In this document: positions 1 through 7,531 of the stretch, in pieces
How positions within the stretch are numbered: the first letter of the stretch is position 1
How the letters are laid out: each line of letters opens with the position of its first letter
IMG/VR virus record: IMGVR_UViG_3300010233_001188
Span: 1 to 64,000 of that record
Length of the DNA stretch: 64,000 nucleotides
Source of the DNA: a virus
Direction: 5' to 3' (one strand)
Translations under genes and position numbers: made by a program
Notes under the pieces: generated by a model
What the model saw: the letters and a program-made list of their open reading frames with translations, nothing else
What the model was told of the DNA's origin: nothing
The model's database searches: none

Positions 1-36
1 GATATACCCAGTTGCCCCCGTTACCAGTATTCTCAT
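1..36 (-). CDS. 5' end of an NAD-dependent epimerase, leaving the window
   Basis: On the minus strand an ATG at 36-34 overlaps the TGA of gmhA (ATGA) and opens the 12 codons MRILVTGATGYI, the Rossmann GxxGxxG start of an extended SDR. These codons are identical to the start of the gene at 1881. They lie wholly inside the 55-bp inverted repeat, so this may be the same gene seen twice through an inversion or assembly join rather than a second gene. Confidence 0.5.
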   Translation of the reverse strand, partial: MRILVTGATGYI

Positions 37-55
37 AATGTTTCCCCCAAAGCCT
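1..55. repeat. Left arm of exact 55-bp inverted repeat
   Basis: Bases 1-55 are the exact reverse complement of 1862-1916; the match stops at 56/1861. The arm contains the last codons of gmhA and the first codons of the epimerase. The contig-start position and the length of 55, a common de Bruijn k-mer size, make an assembly join a serious possibility. Confidence 0.95.
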
Positions 56-590
56 GAGCCATAATATGCATGAGTGATTGATGGCAATCTTCAATCACTC
101 CATAATTACAAGAATCTATATGTAGGTTTATATCAACCATCTTTCTACTGCGCCCGCCATCAAAGCCAGTCATAGCTATGACCGGGATGCCAATATTATA
201 CGCTGAATTGATAGCTTGAATAATATTCTCGGAATTGCCAGAGGATGAAATTGTGATTAGCAGATCACCTTTCCGGGCCATACTCTCAATCTGATAGGAG
301 AAGATGCGCTCAAAGGACAGATCATTGCCGATGGCCGTAATCAATTCTACGGAGTTTGATAGGCTTATCACACGAGGGCTATAGTTTGTCTTTGATCGAA
401 TGCCCTTAGAACAGTCACAAACAAGATGATTGGCTATTGCCGCTGAACCCCCATTCCCACAAGCATAGATCAGATTGTCCGATTTAATCGTATTCCTAAT
501 TAACTCAACAGCCCGTTCTAACTCCTGTTTATTGATGCCTCTTAAAGCTTTGCAAACTTGAGTCGTATACTCATCTATAAACGAGCGCAT
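33..590 (-). CDS. gmhA: Phosphoheptose isomerase (SIS domain)
   Basis: 185 residues, normal for GmhA, which turns sedoheptulose 7-phosphate into D-glycero-D-manno-heptose 7-phosphate in the cytoplasm. The sugar-phosphate-binding CGNGGSAA loop (about residues 44-51), the second SIS loop ISSSGNSEN (about 113-121) and a C-terminal CHQSLMH segment that fits the Gln/His metal ligands are visible. The usual H-x3-E metal pair reads H-x3-D (NHLVCD). It lies between a small membrane protein gene upstream and an epimerase downstream, which it overlaps by ATGA. Start ATG at 590. The gene is on the minus strand, against the kinase and transferase genes it should work with, because of the inverted segment. 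Confidence 0.88.
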   Translation of the reverse strand: MRSFIDEYTTQVCKALRGINKQELERAVELIRNTIKSDNLIYACGNGGSAAIANHLVCDCSKGIRSKTNYSPRVISLSNSVELITAIGNDLSFERIFSYQIESMARKGDLLITISSSGNSENIIQAINSAYNIGIPVIAMTGFDGGRSRKMVDINLHIDSCNYGVIEDCHQSLMHIMAQALGETL

Positions 591-612
591 TCAATATCCG
601 CGTCTATTTTTT

Positions 613-708
613 TCATAGAAACCTGTTAAAATGCATTTGAATAAATACGCATAAGCCATATCCTGCGAAAAATGGAACAATCATGTGTGTAAATATCCAC
701 CAAATCAT
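613..708 (-). CDS. Small single-span membrane protein (31 aa)
   Basis: The reading frame starts with an ATG that overlaps the TGA of the transketolase N-subunit gene in the 4-bp ATGA manner seen throughout this locus. The product, beginning MIWWIFTHMIVPFFAGYG, is almost entirely one hydrophobic helix. No family is recognised. The coupled start and the fit between two enzyme genes are the support; it could still be chance. Confidence 0.45.
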   Translation of the reverse strand: MIWWIFTHMIVPFFAGYGLCVFIQMHFNRFL

Positions 709-1520
709 TTCAACTCACCCATAGCTTGTTCATAAGTTTCTTTACTTAGGGGACGATAGTGGTACGCAGCACTTCCTTCTGCCGCTGAATAGCCTTTTCC
801 CTTGACCGTGTGAGCTACAATGACGCTGGGTTTGGTTTGCCCTTGGGCTGAAGCAATGGCGGACATCAGTTCTTCCACATTATGCCCATCAACCGAGCTA
901 AGGATGCAGTCCATCCCCCGAACCATGTTGATCCAATTATCGGTTATGACATCATTGACAGGGCCAATACTGCTGATCTTATTGCTATCGATAATAACCA
1001 CAAGGTTCCCTAGATTGTGATGACGGGCTAGAGTAAGGGCCTCGTAGGATACCCCCTCTTGCATCTCGCCATCGCCGCATAGAACCATAACCAGCGGATC
1101 GCGCTCATATGGGTCAAAAAGCTTGTAGGCGGCTTTTTGTGCTTTCAGGCCAAAAGCTATACCTACAGCAATTGGCAAGCCGTGGCCTAACGCTGCGCCT
1201 GTAGAGGCTTCCACAAATGGTACTCGATGATTGGTATGCCCACCAAGATAAGTACCGTCCGTATGGTACGTGTCGATTTGCTTTTTAGAGAGTAGCCCGA
1301 AATGATACATTGTGGCGTAGGTTGCTGCCGCCGCATGACCTTTAGAAATGATAACCCTATCCCTCTGAGCGTCCCCGGCTATGATTTTATTAAGGTCGCT
1401 AGAGGAGTACATCGCAATCAAACACTCAACAGCACTGAGGCTCGGGCCTAAATGCGCGGCCCCGCCTCTATAAAGCATCTCAATAATTGAGCGTCTAATC
1501 GCTTTAGGATCAGGCAGCAT
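705..1520 (-). CDS. Transketolase, N-terminal (thiamine diphosphate-binding) subunit
   Basis: About 271 residues from the ATG at 1520 (MLPDPKAIRR), the length of split transketolase N-subunits. Visible are SKGHAAAA (about 60-67), EASTGAALGHGLP (about 105-117) and the diphosphate/Mg motif GDGEMQEG (about 149-156) followed by an IDSNKIS segment. Together with the C-subunit at 5937 it should form a two-subunit transketolase moving C2 units, and could make sedoheptulose 7-phosphate, the substrate of the adjacent GmhA. Its start overlaps the end of the SDR fragment by 11 bp. The two halves are on opposite strands here, about 4.4 kb apart, but would be co-directional once the 1-1861 segment is flipped. 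Confidence 0.85.
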   Translation of the reverse strand: MLPDPKAIRRSIIEMLYRGGAAHLGPSLSAVECLIAMYSSSDLNKIIAGDAQRDRVIISKGHAAAATYATMYHFGLLSKKQIDTYHTDGTYLGGHTNHRVPFVEASTGAALGHGLPIAVGIAFGLKAQKAAYKLFDPYERDPLVMVLCGDGEMQEGVSYEALTLARHHNLGNLVVIIDSNKISSIGPVNDVITDNWINMVRGMDCILSSVDGHNVEELMSAIASAQGQTKPSVIVAHTVKGKGYSAAEGSAAYHYRPLSKETYEQAMGELK

Positions 1521-1860
1521 GTTCTTCTTTCTGGAAATACTCAACAAGCTCTGCGATACCTTCTTTGATGGATATACGGGGCGTCCAATAATCTAGCATC
1601 TCAAGAGCTTTTGAGATGGAGGGGTTCCTAATGCTTATAGGGGAATCACCTTTAACGATTGTGGGGGTTTTGCCAGAAGCAATCACACTCTGAGCAATGA
1701 TGCCCCCCATAGAAATTAACTCTTGCCCCGCTATGTTAAATATACCGCTATGTCCGATAGATGCCATAATCCCGGCGCATAAATCATTGATGTGGATGAA
1801 CCGCCTAGCGGATTGCAGATTGCCTACTTTGACTTCCGATTTAGTCAGGACATCATGCAC
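1510..1860 (-). pseudogene. C-terminal part of an NAD-dependent epimerase/dehydratase, 5' end missing
   Basis: About 116 residues matching only the C-terminal, substrate-side half of an extended SDR: ARRFIHINDLCAGIMASI followed by IFNIAGQE and a final RISIKEGIAELVEYF helix. The N-terminal Rossmann half is absent, and the frame is cut exactly at the inverted-repeat junction at 1861/1862. It does not match the C-terminus of the SDR at 1881, so it belongs to a different sugar-modifying enzyme. It may be intact in the genome and truncated only by the inversion or join. Confidence 0.7.
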
Positions 1861-1861
1861 A

Positions 1862-1916
1862 AGGCTTTGGGGGAAACATTATGAGAATACTGGTAACGGG
1901 GGCAACTGGGTATATC
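1862..1916. repeat. Right arm of exact 55-bp inverted repeat
   Basis: Exact reverse complement of 1-55. Read on the plus strand it carries the last codons of gmhA (ALGETL then TGA) and the first 12 codons of the epimerase at 1881, so a stub of gmhA sits here with no gmhA body in front of it. Confidence 0.95.
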
Positions 1917-2912
1917 GGCTCTGTCCTCATGCCCCGCTTACACTGTGTGGATGGACAAGTGTGGGATGTTGTAGGCCTCGATACGGGCTACTTCAGCAAA
2001 TGCAAATTGTGGGAGCCTATAGTTAACTATCCAATTATTCGCAAAGATATCCGCGATGTGATGGTTGAGGATTTACAAGATTTTGACGCTGTTGTACATC
2101 TCGCAGCATTATCCAATGACCCTTTAGGAAATCTTGATCATCGCTGGACGCATGATATCAATTTCGATGGAACCATTCATCTTGCTCAGTGTGCTCGCGC
2201 CGCTGGTATAAAACGGTTTCTCTTCTTTTCGTCTTGCATCATGTATGGGGTTTCAGATGGAGGCGATGTCAATGAAGATTCACCGCTCAACCCACAAACG
2301 GATTATGCCCGCTCAAAAGTTGATGCAGAAAATATGCTTCGCACTATGGCGGATGACGACTTCCACCCCACCTTTATCCGTAACGGTACAATCTATGGAA
2401 GTGCAGCAGCGCAACGTCTTGATACGGTTGTAAACCAATTCGTCGCTGAAGCTATGACACATGGAACTGTTACAGTTCTAAGTGATGGAACGCCTTGGCG
2501 GCCTATCGTGCATGTATGGGATGTGTCTCGCACTGTGCCGGTTTATCTTCAGGCCCCGATTGAAACTATCCATAATCAAGCATTTAACAATGGTGCTGAT
2601 TGGATGAATATGCGCGTGCGAGAAATAGCTGAAGCTGTGGTTAAGGCTATTCCGGGGGCAGTTCTAAAAATTGCATCCGAATCTGGGGCCGATCAGCGTA
2701 CATATAAAGCCAGCTTTGCTAAATTTGCGCGGACATTTCCACAATTCAAGTTTGACTATAGCCTAGATCGCGGAATTGCTGAATTAATGGATATGTTTCA
2801 GCGAACAAGCATTATAAATGAAGACCAATCGAAGTTTGTCCGTTTGTCGCAGCTTAAGCATCTTATTGCTGATAACGAGCTAGATAGTACATTGCGGTGG
2901 ACATATGTTTGA
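1881..2912 (+). CDS. NAD-dependent nucleotide-sugar epimerase/dehydratase (extended SDR)
   Basis: 343 residues. The GATGYIG nucleotide-binding loop is at residues 7-13, HLAALSND follows strand 4, the catalytic serine region reads SSCIMYG and the active-site Y-x3-K is DYARSK. This is an intact member of the UDP/GDP-sugar epimerase family acting in the cytoplasm. The exact reaction cannot be read from sequence; in heptose loci such enzymes act as dehydratases, epimerases or reductases on the activated sugar. The ATG directly follows a 19-bp remnant of gmhA. The 3' end overlaps the kinase gene by 8 bp, so the plus-strand genes up to 6821 look like one transcript. Confidence 0.85.
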   Translation: MRILVTGATGYIGSVLMPRLHCVDGQVWDVVGLDTGYFSKCKLWEPIVNYPIIRKDIRDVMVEDLQDFDAVVHLAALSNDPLGNLDHRWTHDINFDGTIHLAQCARAAGIKRFLFFSSCIMYGVSDGGDVNEDSPLNPQTDYARSKVDAENMLRTMADDDFHPTFIRNGTIYGSAAAQRLDTVVNQFVAEAMTHGTVTVLSDGTPWRPIVHVWDVSRTVPVYLQAPIETIHNQAFNNGADWMNMRVREIAEAVVKAIPGAVLKIASESGADQRTYKASFAKFARTFPQFKFDYSLDRGIAELMDMFQRTSIINEDQSKFVRLSQLKHLIADNELDSTLRWTYV

Positions 2913-3882
2913 TATTGTTACCGTGCGCACCCCATTACGTATTTCCTTCCTTGGCGGTGGCAGTGATATACCATCATTTTATCACAATAATGGTGGTGGA
3001 GCGGTCCTCTCCACAACTATAGATAAATATATCTACGTCACCGTCAAAAAGCACTCGCCCCTCTTCAAGGAAAGATATAGGCTTAACTACTATAATAGTG
3101 AGCATGTGGATTCTCTTAACGACATCCAAAACGACATCGTTCGCGCCTGCCTTCAACTTATTCCAATTCCCCCCCCAATTTACATTCATACAGTTGGTGA
3201 TCTTCCGACCCGTAGTGGCCTTGGCTCTTCCTCCTCTTTTGCTGTTGGCCTTCTACAAGCCCTCCATGTACTCAAAGGCCACACGCCAACGCCAGAGGAG
3301 TTAGCTCAGGAGGCTTGCAAAGTTGAGCTAGAAATCCTCAACAAACCTATAGGCAAACAGGACCAGTACGCCGCCGCCTTTGGCGGCTTTAATCTAATCC
3401 AATTCCACTCCGACAACCGAGTTAGCACAACTGTACTCGATATGCCCTCTGTTCTTTTCAAGTCAAGTCTATTGTTTTGGACTGGATTGGAGCGTGATGC
3501 GGCCATAATACTCACAGATCAAGTTAAAAATGCTGGAAATAATACCGCCTTTTTAAGCAAAATGCGTGGAGATGCCACCGAATTTGGCACCTCCTTTTGC
3601 AATACCAGCATTAAACCTTTCGCTTTATATCTACAAGAAAACTGGGCTATGAAACGGCAACTCTCTTCCCTTATCAGTACTCCAAAAATTGATGAATGGT
3701 ATAACGCCGCCATGACAGCCGGTGCTCTTGGTGGTAAACTTCTTGGGGCCGGTGGCGGCGGCTTCCTTTACTTTCTAGCGCTACCTGACCGTCACTGTGC
3801 TATTCGGGCTGCCCTCCGGCCTCTATCTGAAGTCAAAGTCGGTTATGAACCGCACGGATCTAAGGTGATTTATAGCGCATGA
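2905..3882 (+). CDS. hddA: GHMP-family sugar kinase, D-glycero-D-manno-heptose 7-phosphate kinase-like
   Basis: 325 residues, typical for HddA. The N-terminus RTPLRISFLGGGSD, the phosphate-binding GLGSSSSFAVG (about 107-117) and the C-terminal GALGGKLLGAGGGG (about 275-288) are the three GHMP signatures in the form seen in HddA-type kinases. The expected reaction is ATP-dependent phosphorylation of heptose 7-phosphate at C1. The next step needs a GmhB-type phosphatase, which is not in the window. ATG at 2905 overlaps the SDR stop; the stop overlaps the next ATG (ATGA). A fucose/GDP-sugar kinase role is the main alternative. Confidence 0.8.
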   Translation: MFDIVTVRTPLRISFLGGGSDIPSFYHNNGGGAVLSTTIDKYIYVTVKKHSPLFKERYRLNYYNSEHVDSLNDIQNDIVRACLQLIPIPPPIYIHTVGDLPTRSGLGSSSSFAVGLLQALHVLKGHTPTPEELAQEACKVELEILNKPIGKQDQYAAAFGGFNLIQFHSDNRVSTTVLDMPSVLFKSSLLFWTGLERDAAIILTDQVKNAGNNTAFLSKMRGDATEFGTSFCNTSIKPFALYLQENWAMKRQLSSLISTPKIDEWYNAAMTAGALGGKLLGAGGGGFLYFLALPDRHCAIRAALRPLSEVKVGYEPHGSKVIYSA

Positions 3883-4430
3883 AATTCTGCCCCCTCAAGA
3901 TATCCGGTGCTTATACCATCTACATGGAACCAATTACGGATGAACGCGGTTTCTTCGCCAGAGCCTATTGCTCTCAAGAACAAATTGATCATGGGTTAAC
4001 ACCTTACTTCGTTCAAGCTAATAACTCCGTTAGTCGTCAAACAGGCACACTACGGGGCTTCCACTATCAATTAGGCGCTCATGCTGAAGATAAACTTATT
4101 CGCTGTATAGCCGGTAGCATTATTGATGTTATTATTGATTTGCGGCAGCATTCCCCAACTTATCTCAAACACGATTTTGCCTTTCTCAACGCCACGAGGC
4201 GGGATGCTGTCTATATCCCACGAGGTTGTGCTAATGCCATCCTTACCCGTGAACCTAACACAGAACTATTCTATCTTTCGTCTAATTATTACACCCAGTC
4301 GGCTGAACGAGGCATTCGTTGGAACGATCCGGCCTTTGCCATCGATTGGCCGCATGAACCTAAGATTGTATCAGAAAAAGATTCCACTTGGCCTAACTTT
4401 AACAAGGCTTATCACTTAGGTGAAATATGA
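3879..4430 (+). CDS. RmlC-like nucleotide-sugar 3,5-epimerase (cupin)
   Basis: 183 residues, the normal length. The N-terminal DERGFFARAY, the LRGFHYQ motif with the catalytic base histidine (about 62), the IDVIIDLR strand with its aspartate and FYLSSNYY with the active-site tyrosine are all present. The family PxGFAHGF motif reads PRGCANAIL, so the second conserved histidine is asparagine, an odd change that may alter substrate or activity. It probably epimerises a 4-keto sugar made by one of the SDRs. It is coupled by ATGA overlaps on both sides. Confidence 0.8.
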   Translation: MKFCPLKISGAYTIYMEPITDERGFFARAYCSQEQIDHGLTPYFVQANNSVSRQTGTLRGFHYQLGAHAEDKLIRCIAGSIIDVIIDLRQHSPTYLKHDFAFLNATRRDAVYIPRGCANAILTREPNTELFYLSSNYYTQSAERGIRWNDPAFAIDWPHEPKIVSEKDSTWPNFNKAYHLGEI

Positions 4431-5242
4431 GAGCGCTAGTCACTGGAGCTACCGGCTTCATAGGAACACATCTGTGTAAGCGCTTATTAGCAGATGGACA
4501 TGAAGTTACGGCACTATCCCACACCGAACAAGATATACTTGGTTTTGTGGGGAATACTAAACCGGATATAGTTTTTCACCTTGCTACGTACTTCGTCTAT
4601 AATCACCGACCAGATGATATAGAGTCGCTTGTTACAGGAAATATTCTGTTCCCACTCAAGCTTATAGACGCCATGGCTCGATGCGGGGTTAAGCATCTCA
4701 TAAATACAGGTTCAATATGGCAGACTTTGGGGGGAATTAGAAACAACCCGGTGTGTCTTCAATCGGCTACTAAAGATGCCGTTGAAACGCTTATTCGTTT
4801 CTATGCCAACTCTGGGAACCTTGGTGTAATAACGCTACACCTTACAGATACCTACGGACCTAACGACAAGCGCCGTAAGCTATTCACTGTCCTCCACGAA
4901 GCCGCCGATAGCGGGGAAACGCTTAGGATGTCAGAGGGCCAGCAGCAGCTTTCCTTAGTTCATATTGACGACGTTATAGCAGCCTATATTCGAGCCGCTG
5001 AGGAAATAAAAGACTACCGGGCCGCGCACTCTTGCTATGAAGTAAAGGCGAAACCCAGTGAATGGAAATCGTTGCGGGAAATTGTGGAATTATACTCTAC
5101 GATATCTGGGAAGAAGATAAATGTAGAATGGGGGGCAAAGCCGTATAGGGAGCGTGAGCCTATGTTTGTTGAAGGAGTATATTCTAATATAGACGGCTGG
5201 AATCCAAAGATAACGTTAGAAGAGGGATTGGCGACGCTGTGA
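4427..5242 (+). CDS. NAD-dependent epimerase/reductase-like SDR with altered active site
   Basis: 271 residues. GATGFIG at 7-13 and VFHLATYF mark the Rossmann half. The serine region is NTGSIW. Where relatives have Y-A-x-T-K the sequence reads QSATK, so the catalytic tyrosine appears to be glutamine. The second half has HLTDTYGPNDKR and ends in a short C-terminal domain. It may be a reductase or epimerase with changed chemistry, a binding protein, or a degenerate copy. It overlaps the upstream gene by ATGA and the downstream gene by GTGA. Confidence 0.7.
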   Translation: MRALVTGATGFIGTHLCKRLLADGHEVTALSHTEQDILGFVGNTKPDIVFHLATYFVYNHRPDDIESLVTGNILFPLKLIDAMARCGVKHLINTGSIWQTLGGIRNNPVCLQSATKDAVETLIRFYANSGNLGVITLHLTDTYGPNDKRRKLFTVLHEAADSGETLRMSEGQQQLSLVHIDDVIAAYIRAAEEIKDYRAAHSCYEVKAKPSEWKSLREIVELYSTISGKKINVEWGAKPYREREPMFVEGVYSNIDGWNPKITLEEGLATL

Positions 5243-5937
5243 CCGTTACCCAAGCAGTTATTCTAGCGGGAGGACGCGGGACAAGGCTGGGGGCGCTAAC
5301 TGATAACTGCCCCAAGCCGATGATTCAATTTCATGGTAAGCCGTTTCTAGCCTATCTCATTGAATATCTGCGAAAACAAGGGTTCACAAAGATATTACTA
5401 CTTTTAGGATATCTGCCTGATATCATTCATGATTATTTTGGTGATGGAACTGGCTTTGGGGTACAGATCAAATATTCTATAAGCCATCTCCATGACGATA
5501 CAGGGCGTAGGCTTTACCTCGCCGGGAATAAGATTAATCCATCATTTCTGTTGACCTATAGCGATAATTACTGTGCGATGAATTTGGATTCCGTAAAAGC
5601 CCAATTCGAACAGGACTATATCCCGTGCATGACGGTTCATACCGGCGCTCATAGAAATAACATAGAAATTGATAGGGATGGCTATGTCATTGACTATGAT
5701 CCTAGCAGAGAAAAGGCCCTATCAAGTGGACTTGATATTGGATTCACATTTCTTAACCGCGATATCATCGATAAGGATTTACGGCACGGTAACGCTAATT
5801 TTGAGAGAATTGTCTACCCCAAGCTTATCAATAGTCGAATGCTTAAAGCTAATATTGTAACTGAACCGTACTATAGCATAGGTTCACCAGAGCGTCTTGT
5901 TAGAACATCACAATTTCTTGCACATATAGGTGGCTAG
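5239..5937 (+). CDS. hddC: Sugar-1-phosphate nucleotidyltransferase, HddC-like
   Basis: 232 residues with the signature AVILAGGRGTRLGAL (residues 6-20), the following CPKPMI and a conserved Y-S-D-N-Y strand in place of the usual G-D metal motif. HddC adds a nucleoside diphosphate to D-glycero-D-manno-heptose 1-phosphate; the neighbouring GmhA and HddA-like kinase support this. The nucleotide (GDP or other) cannot be told. GTG start overlaps the SDR stop (GTGA), and the stop shares bases with the next GTG (TAGTG). Confidence 0.75.
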   Translation: MTVTQAVILAGGRGTRLGALTDNCPKPMIQFHGKPFLAYLIEYLRKQGFTKILLLLGYLPDIIHDYFGDGTGFGVQIKYSISHLHDDTGRRLYLAGNKINPSFLLTYSDNYCAMNLDSVKAQFEQDYIPCMTVHTGAHRNNIEIDRDGYVIDYDPSREKALSSGLDIGFTFLNRDIIDKDLRHGNANFERIVYPKLINSRMLKANIVTEPYYSIGSPERLVRTSQFLAHIGG

Positions 5938-6821
5938 TGCGATCAGCTATACTCAAACAATTACACAAACATTTTGCGGATGATCCATCACTGTTCTTTG
6001 TGACAGCCGATATGGGTTTAGGAAACGTCGAGGTATTCAAAGATTCTTACCCAGATCGCTTCCTTAATGCGGGCATAGCGGAACAGAATGCGGTGGGTAT
6101 ATGTGCTGGATTATGGAATGTGGGCTATCGCCCAATCCTTTATTCCGTGGGGAATTTCTTAGTCCATCGACCCTTTGAGCAGCTTAGAAACGATATAGCG
6201 GCCCAAGAAATCCCTATTATTCTCATTGGCACGACAGCGGGTTATGACAACGCCTCTCTTGGCCCAACGCATCACTTGATCGATGAGTGGGGTTGTATAA
6301 AGAGCCTACCCGGCTTTGAAGTGTATACACCATGGTCGGTTGAATATGCCGAGCAGCTTATAGACAAGGTGCTCAATCGGCATAGGCCCACCTATATCCG
6401 TATTCCTAAAGGCTCCCCATCAATGAGTCTAGTTAAGGACGCACCTATCAGCTATCTTCATAAAGCTGATGGACCATTATTGATTACCTATGGTCCGTTA
6501 GCGGAAGAATGCAGAAAAGTCCACGAGGCTCATCCTGAAGTTTCTGTGCTGGTGATGCACAAGCATTGGCCTATTACGAGTGATTATGTCTTAGGGATTC
6601 TGAACAACTATAAGCGCGGAATCGTTGTCGAGGATCATTTCAAGCATACCGGGCTATATGGCTCCCTCTGCCAATATGTGATGGATAACGGCTTGCGTAT
6701 AAAGCTAGAGAGTGCTGCTCCTCCGCATCACTACGAGCTGATGTCGGCTAAGAACCCAGAATGGTATTGGAAGAAATTTAAGCTAGACAAGGCTGGTCTT
6801 GAAAGACGCCTTGGTTTCTAA
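5937..6821 (+). CDS. Transketolase, C-terminal (pyrimidine-binding) subunit
   Basis: 294 residues, the length of split transketolase C-subunits. FVTADMG at about 22-28 and RFLNAGIAEQNAVGICAGL, which holds the Glu that activates thiamine diphosphate, are clear, followed by the C-terminal domain with VVEDHFKHTGLYG. It should pair with the N-subunit at 705-1520. GTG start in a TAGTG overlap with the nucleotidyltransferase gene. Split transketolases occur in sugar biosynthesis loci, where they may feed a dedicated pathway instead of central metabolism. Confidence 0.85.
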   Translation: MRSAILKQLHKHFADDPSLFFVTADMGLGNVEVFKDSYPDRFLNAGIAEQNAVGICAGLWNVGYRPILYSVGNFLVHRPFEQLRNDIAAQEIPIILIGTTAGYDNASLGPTHHLIDEWGCIKSLPGFEVYTPWSVEYAEQLIDKVLNRHRPTYIRIPKGSPSMSLVKDAPISYLHKADGPLLITYGPLAEECRKVHEAHPEVSVLVMHKHWPITSDYVLGILNNYKRGIVVEDHFKHTGLYGSLCQYVMDNGLRIKLESAAPPHHYELMSAKNPEWYWKKFKLDKAGLERRLGF

Positions 6822-6822
6822 G

Positions 6823-7248
6823 ATGAGGGATCTAGCAAAAAATCAACCACTCGCACTAGACGTTAAAGCTGCCGTAGAGGCATGGATAATGCATATTATA
6901 AATAGTAGGACTACAATTAGCTATAATGAAGAGGGACGTGAGTTTGTAGAAACCCAAGCCAATAATATAGTCTACTCCTTTATAGAGCGCTATAAATCTT
7001 TAAACGAAGAACCTCCGACGCTGTGGAGTACTTTTCGCCCATCTTCAAACTCTCAACTCGTTGTAATGCCGGAAACTGAGATTGAATTGGAAGAAACTAT
7101 CGCTTTCTTGTCCGAGGGTGTCAACAATATACCGCGTCATCTGAATTGCATAACTGATGAAATCCACATTCTGAAATCTCGTTTCTTTGCCATGCGTCCT
7201 AAGCAGTCCGTAGTCGAGTATATATTAGAGCAGAGGGATTGCGCTTAG
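6823..7248 (+). CDS. Unknown protein with shared C-terminal EYILEQRD tag
   Basis: About 141 residues from the ATG at 6823, one base after the transketolase stop. The body is not recognised; it is mainly helical. The last residues, VVEYILEQRDCA, match the C-terminal tag on five genes at 54130-56054 and one at 62158. The codons differ synonymously from the other copies, so the match is at protein level. This is the only tagged protein in the left arm and it ends the sugar operon. Confidence 0.75.
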   Translation: MRDLAKNQPLALDVKAAVEAWIMHIINSRTTISYNEEGREFVETQANNIVYSFIERYKSLNEEPPTLWSTFRPSSNSQLVVMPETEIELEETIAFLSEGVNNIPRHLNCITDEIHILKSRFFAMRPKQSVVEYILEQRDCA

Positions 7249-7259
7249 GGCCTACCGTA

Positions 7260-7334
7260 ATGAACACCATCACTGCTGCTTTAGCCGCGATAGTCATGGT
7301 TATAATTATCATCTTTTCTATGAGGATTAAATGA
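7260..7334 (+). CDS. Tiny membrane peptide (24 aa)
   Basis: ATG at 7260, stop overlapping the next ATG at 7331 (ATGA). The product is one hydrophobic span (ITAALAAIVMVIIIIF) with a short basic tail. Coupling to the next gene and the clean helix are the support. No family is recognised. Confidence 0.5.
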   Translation: MNTITAALAAIVMVIIIIFSMRIK

Positions 7335-7531
7335 ACGCTGTAGATAGACTATGGGAGATGGAACGCTTGCGGGATTTACGCCAAACAGAAGAGGTTACTA
7401 TCATCCCAACAGCATTACTCGTATGGGCCATAGATGAGATTAGCCATTTGAGGTCAATAAGAACTATAAACGAGGAACCCTATGAATGTGAATGCGGCTG
7501 TCGTATTTGCGAAAAGTGTGAATGCAAATGA
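7331..7531 (+). CDS. Small cysteine-rich protein of unknown function (66 aa)
   Basis: The N-terminal half is helical. The C-terminus reads CECGCRICEKCECK with six cysteines in 14 residues, fit for metal binding. It is coupled by ATGA to the membrane peptide before it and to the glycosyltransferase after it, so it may be made with the transferase. Function unknown. Confidence 0.6.
   Translation: MNAVDRLWEMERLRDLRQTEEVTIIPTALLVWAIDEISHLRSIRTINEEPYECECGCRICEKCECK

Noticed and set aside
1-36. A second, distinct epimerase gene to the left of the window
   Set aside because: All visible codons lie inside the 55-bp repeat, so there is no independent evidence that it differs from the gene at 1881.
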